A model generated the notes under the pieces. It made no database searches and was not told the DNA's origin. It saw only the letters and a list, made by a program, of their open reading frames with translations. Below are positions 63,317 to 64,000 of a DNA stretch of 64,000 nt, piece after piece. Origin of the DNA: Geotrypetes seraphini (taxonomy: Eukaryota; Chordata; Amphibia; Gymnophiona; Dermophiidae); the NCBI RefSeq assembly GCF_902459505.1, contig NC_047095.1:114453380-114517379 (forward strand), written 5' to 3'. Every line of letters starts with the position of its first letter. Position 1 is the first letter of the stretch. A program made the position numbers and the translations under genes.

Positions 63317-63691
63317 CTAGGGTTACCAGATGTCTGGGAATACCCAGACATATCCTCTTTTTAGAGGACTATCTGGGTGCCCGGAAGGCCTTTCCAAAAC
63401 CCAGCAGTTTGTCCGGGTTTTGGAAAGCTCTGGCCATGTCTGGAGGGCCTCTGAGCATGCACAGATGACCTCACATGCGATCGCGCATGCTCGGAGGCCC
63501 TCAGATGCTGCCCGAAGGTCAGGAATAAAAAGCAAAGCTTCCTGGGAGCGAAACAGGATGGGGTTACAGGCAGGGCAGGGCCTGGCTAGAGGCAGAATGG
63601 GGCAGGGCTGGTTGGAACAAGGAAGGGCTGGGGCGGAACAGGGCGTGGTCATGCATCTGGTTATTTTTCAATGCAAAATATGGTAACCCTT
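63317..63691. mobile_element. hAT-like TAGGGTTACC-family element, full length
   Basis: TAGGGTTACCAGATGTCTGG … AAAATATGGTAACCCTT, about 375 bp, with internal palindrome 'ggcctctgagcatgcacag / gcatgctcggaggcc' and 'ggcagaatggggcagggctgg'. Likely target duplication CACCAATC / CTCCAATC (63309-63316, 63692-63699), one mismatch. Confidence 0.8.
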
Positions 63692-63699
63692 CTCCAATC

Positions 63700-64000
63700 C
63701 CATCCTAGAACCTCAGTATACCTCCAGTTGGGAAAAGAGAACATGTCAGACTGCTATAAGGTCCTATAAAGAACTTACATGTTTACAGAATCCAGCATCT
63801 TGATTATATACAAAAAACAGACCATCACCAACTAAAGAAAAAGAAACTGCTCATTAGATATTCAAACAAAGGAAACATCTGCAGAGTGTACAAAGTTTTG
63901 CTGGAGGAGGACCAAATGAACCAAAAAAAATACGAGATGCAGTGGGATAGTAATCTGGTAGAAAAATTAAGGAGTAATGCATATGAATCTGTTATAAACT
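63700..64000 (+). mobile_element. Possible L1/Tx1 ORF2 fragment running off the window
   Basis: Near 63865-64000 one frame reads ICRVYKVLLEEDQMNQKKYE, MQWDSNLVEKLRSNAYE, similar in style to the region before the RT C-terminus of Tx1-type L1s. It continues past the window end. Confidence 0.4.

Overview
The window looks like intergenic sequence from a large, transposon-rich vertebrate genome. CR1, L2 and L1/Tx1-type LINEs, DIRS-like elements, Helitrons and many palindromic hAT and Harbinger-type elements occur together, and they are nested in one another. This mix, with tandem carbohydrate sulfotransferases, suggests an amphibian, most likely a caecilian. That assignment is inference from composition only. 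No rRNA, tRNA or CRISPR array was seen.

Two host genes are present, both on the + strand. They are tandem paralogues of a Golgi N-acetylglucosamine 6-O-sulfotransferase of the CHST4/5/6 group. Copy A (23156-24307) is an intact 383-codon exon. Copy B (40100-41252) matches it along its whole length but carries one net frameshift at a run of nine C's near 40521. Each coding exon starts at a splice acceptor exactly 9 nt before the ATG. Homology extends into both flanks, so a segment of roughly 2 kb was duplicated about 17 kb apart.

Layout: 1-12.6 kb holds CR1 tails, a Helitron 5' end, a Gypsy fossil on the minus strand (3.2-5.2 kb), an ORF1-only L1-like relic split by a later L1 insertion, and several palindromic DNA elements. 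At 12.9-17.7 kb a 4.8 kb composite with GGCCCTGATTCT-type ends and a 3-bp target duplication interrupts an older CR1; it contains a 1 kb foldback and a nearly complete CR1. L2, GA-rich and CR1 debris follows at 18-22.5 kb, then gene A. A long L1/Tx1 ORF2 lies at 26.1-29.2 kb and a Helitron cluster at 30.4-38 kb. Gene B follows at 40-41.3 kb. Next come hAT, L2, CR1 and solo-LTR remains (41.7-49.9 kb), DIRS fossils (49.9-58.2 kb) with nested hAT, L1 and giant-palindrome insertions, and finally L2, hammerhead-like and ORF1-only L1 remains (58.5-64 kb).

The observations I rate highest are: hammerhead-ribozyme-like cores at four places, one with every core base matching; a repeated 'ORF1 then 3'UTR, no ORF2' L1 derivative resembling mammalian HAL1; the 4.8 kb composite transposon; a 731-bp palindromic element with a 16-bp target duplication; 118-bp near-identical direct repeats around a DIRS terminal fragment; and a family of short Helitrons with expanding purine minisatellites. 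All were read by eye; no alignment or database search was run.
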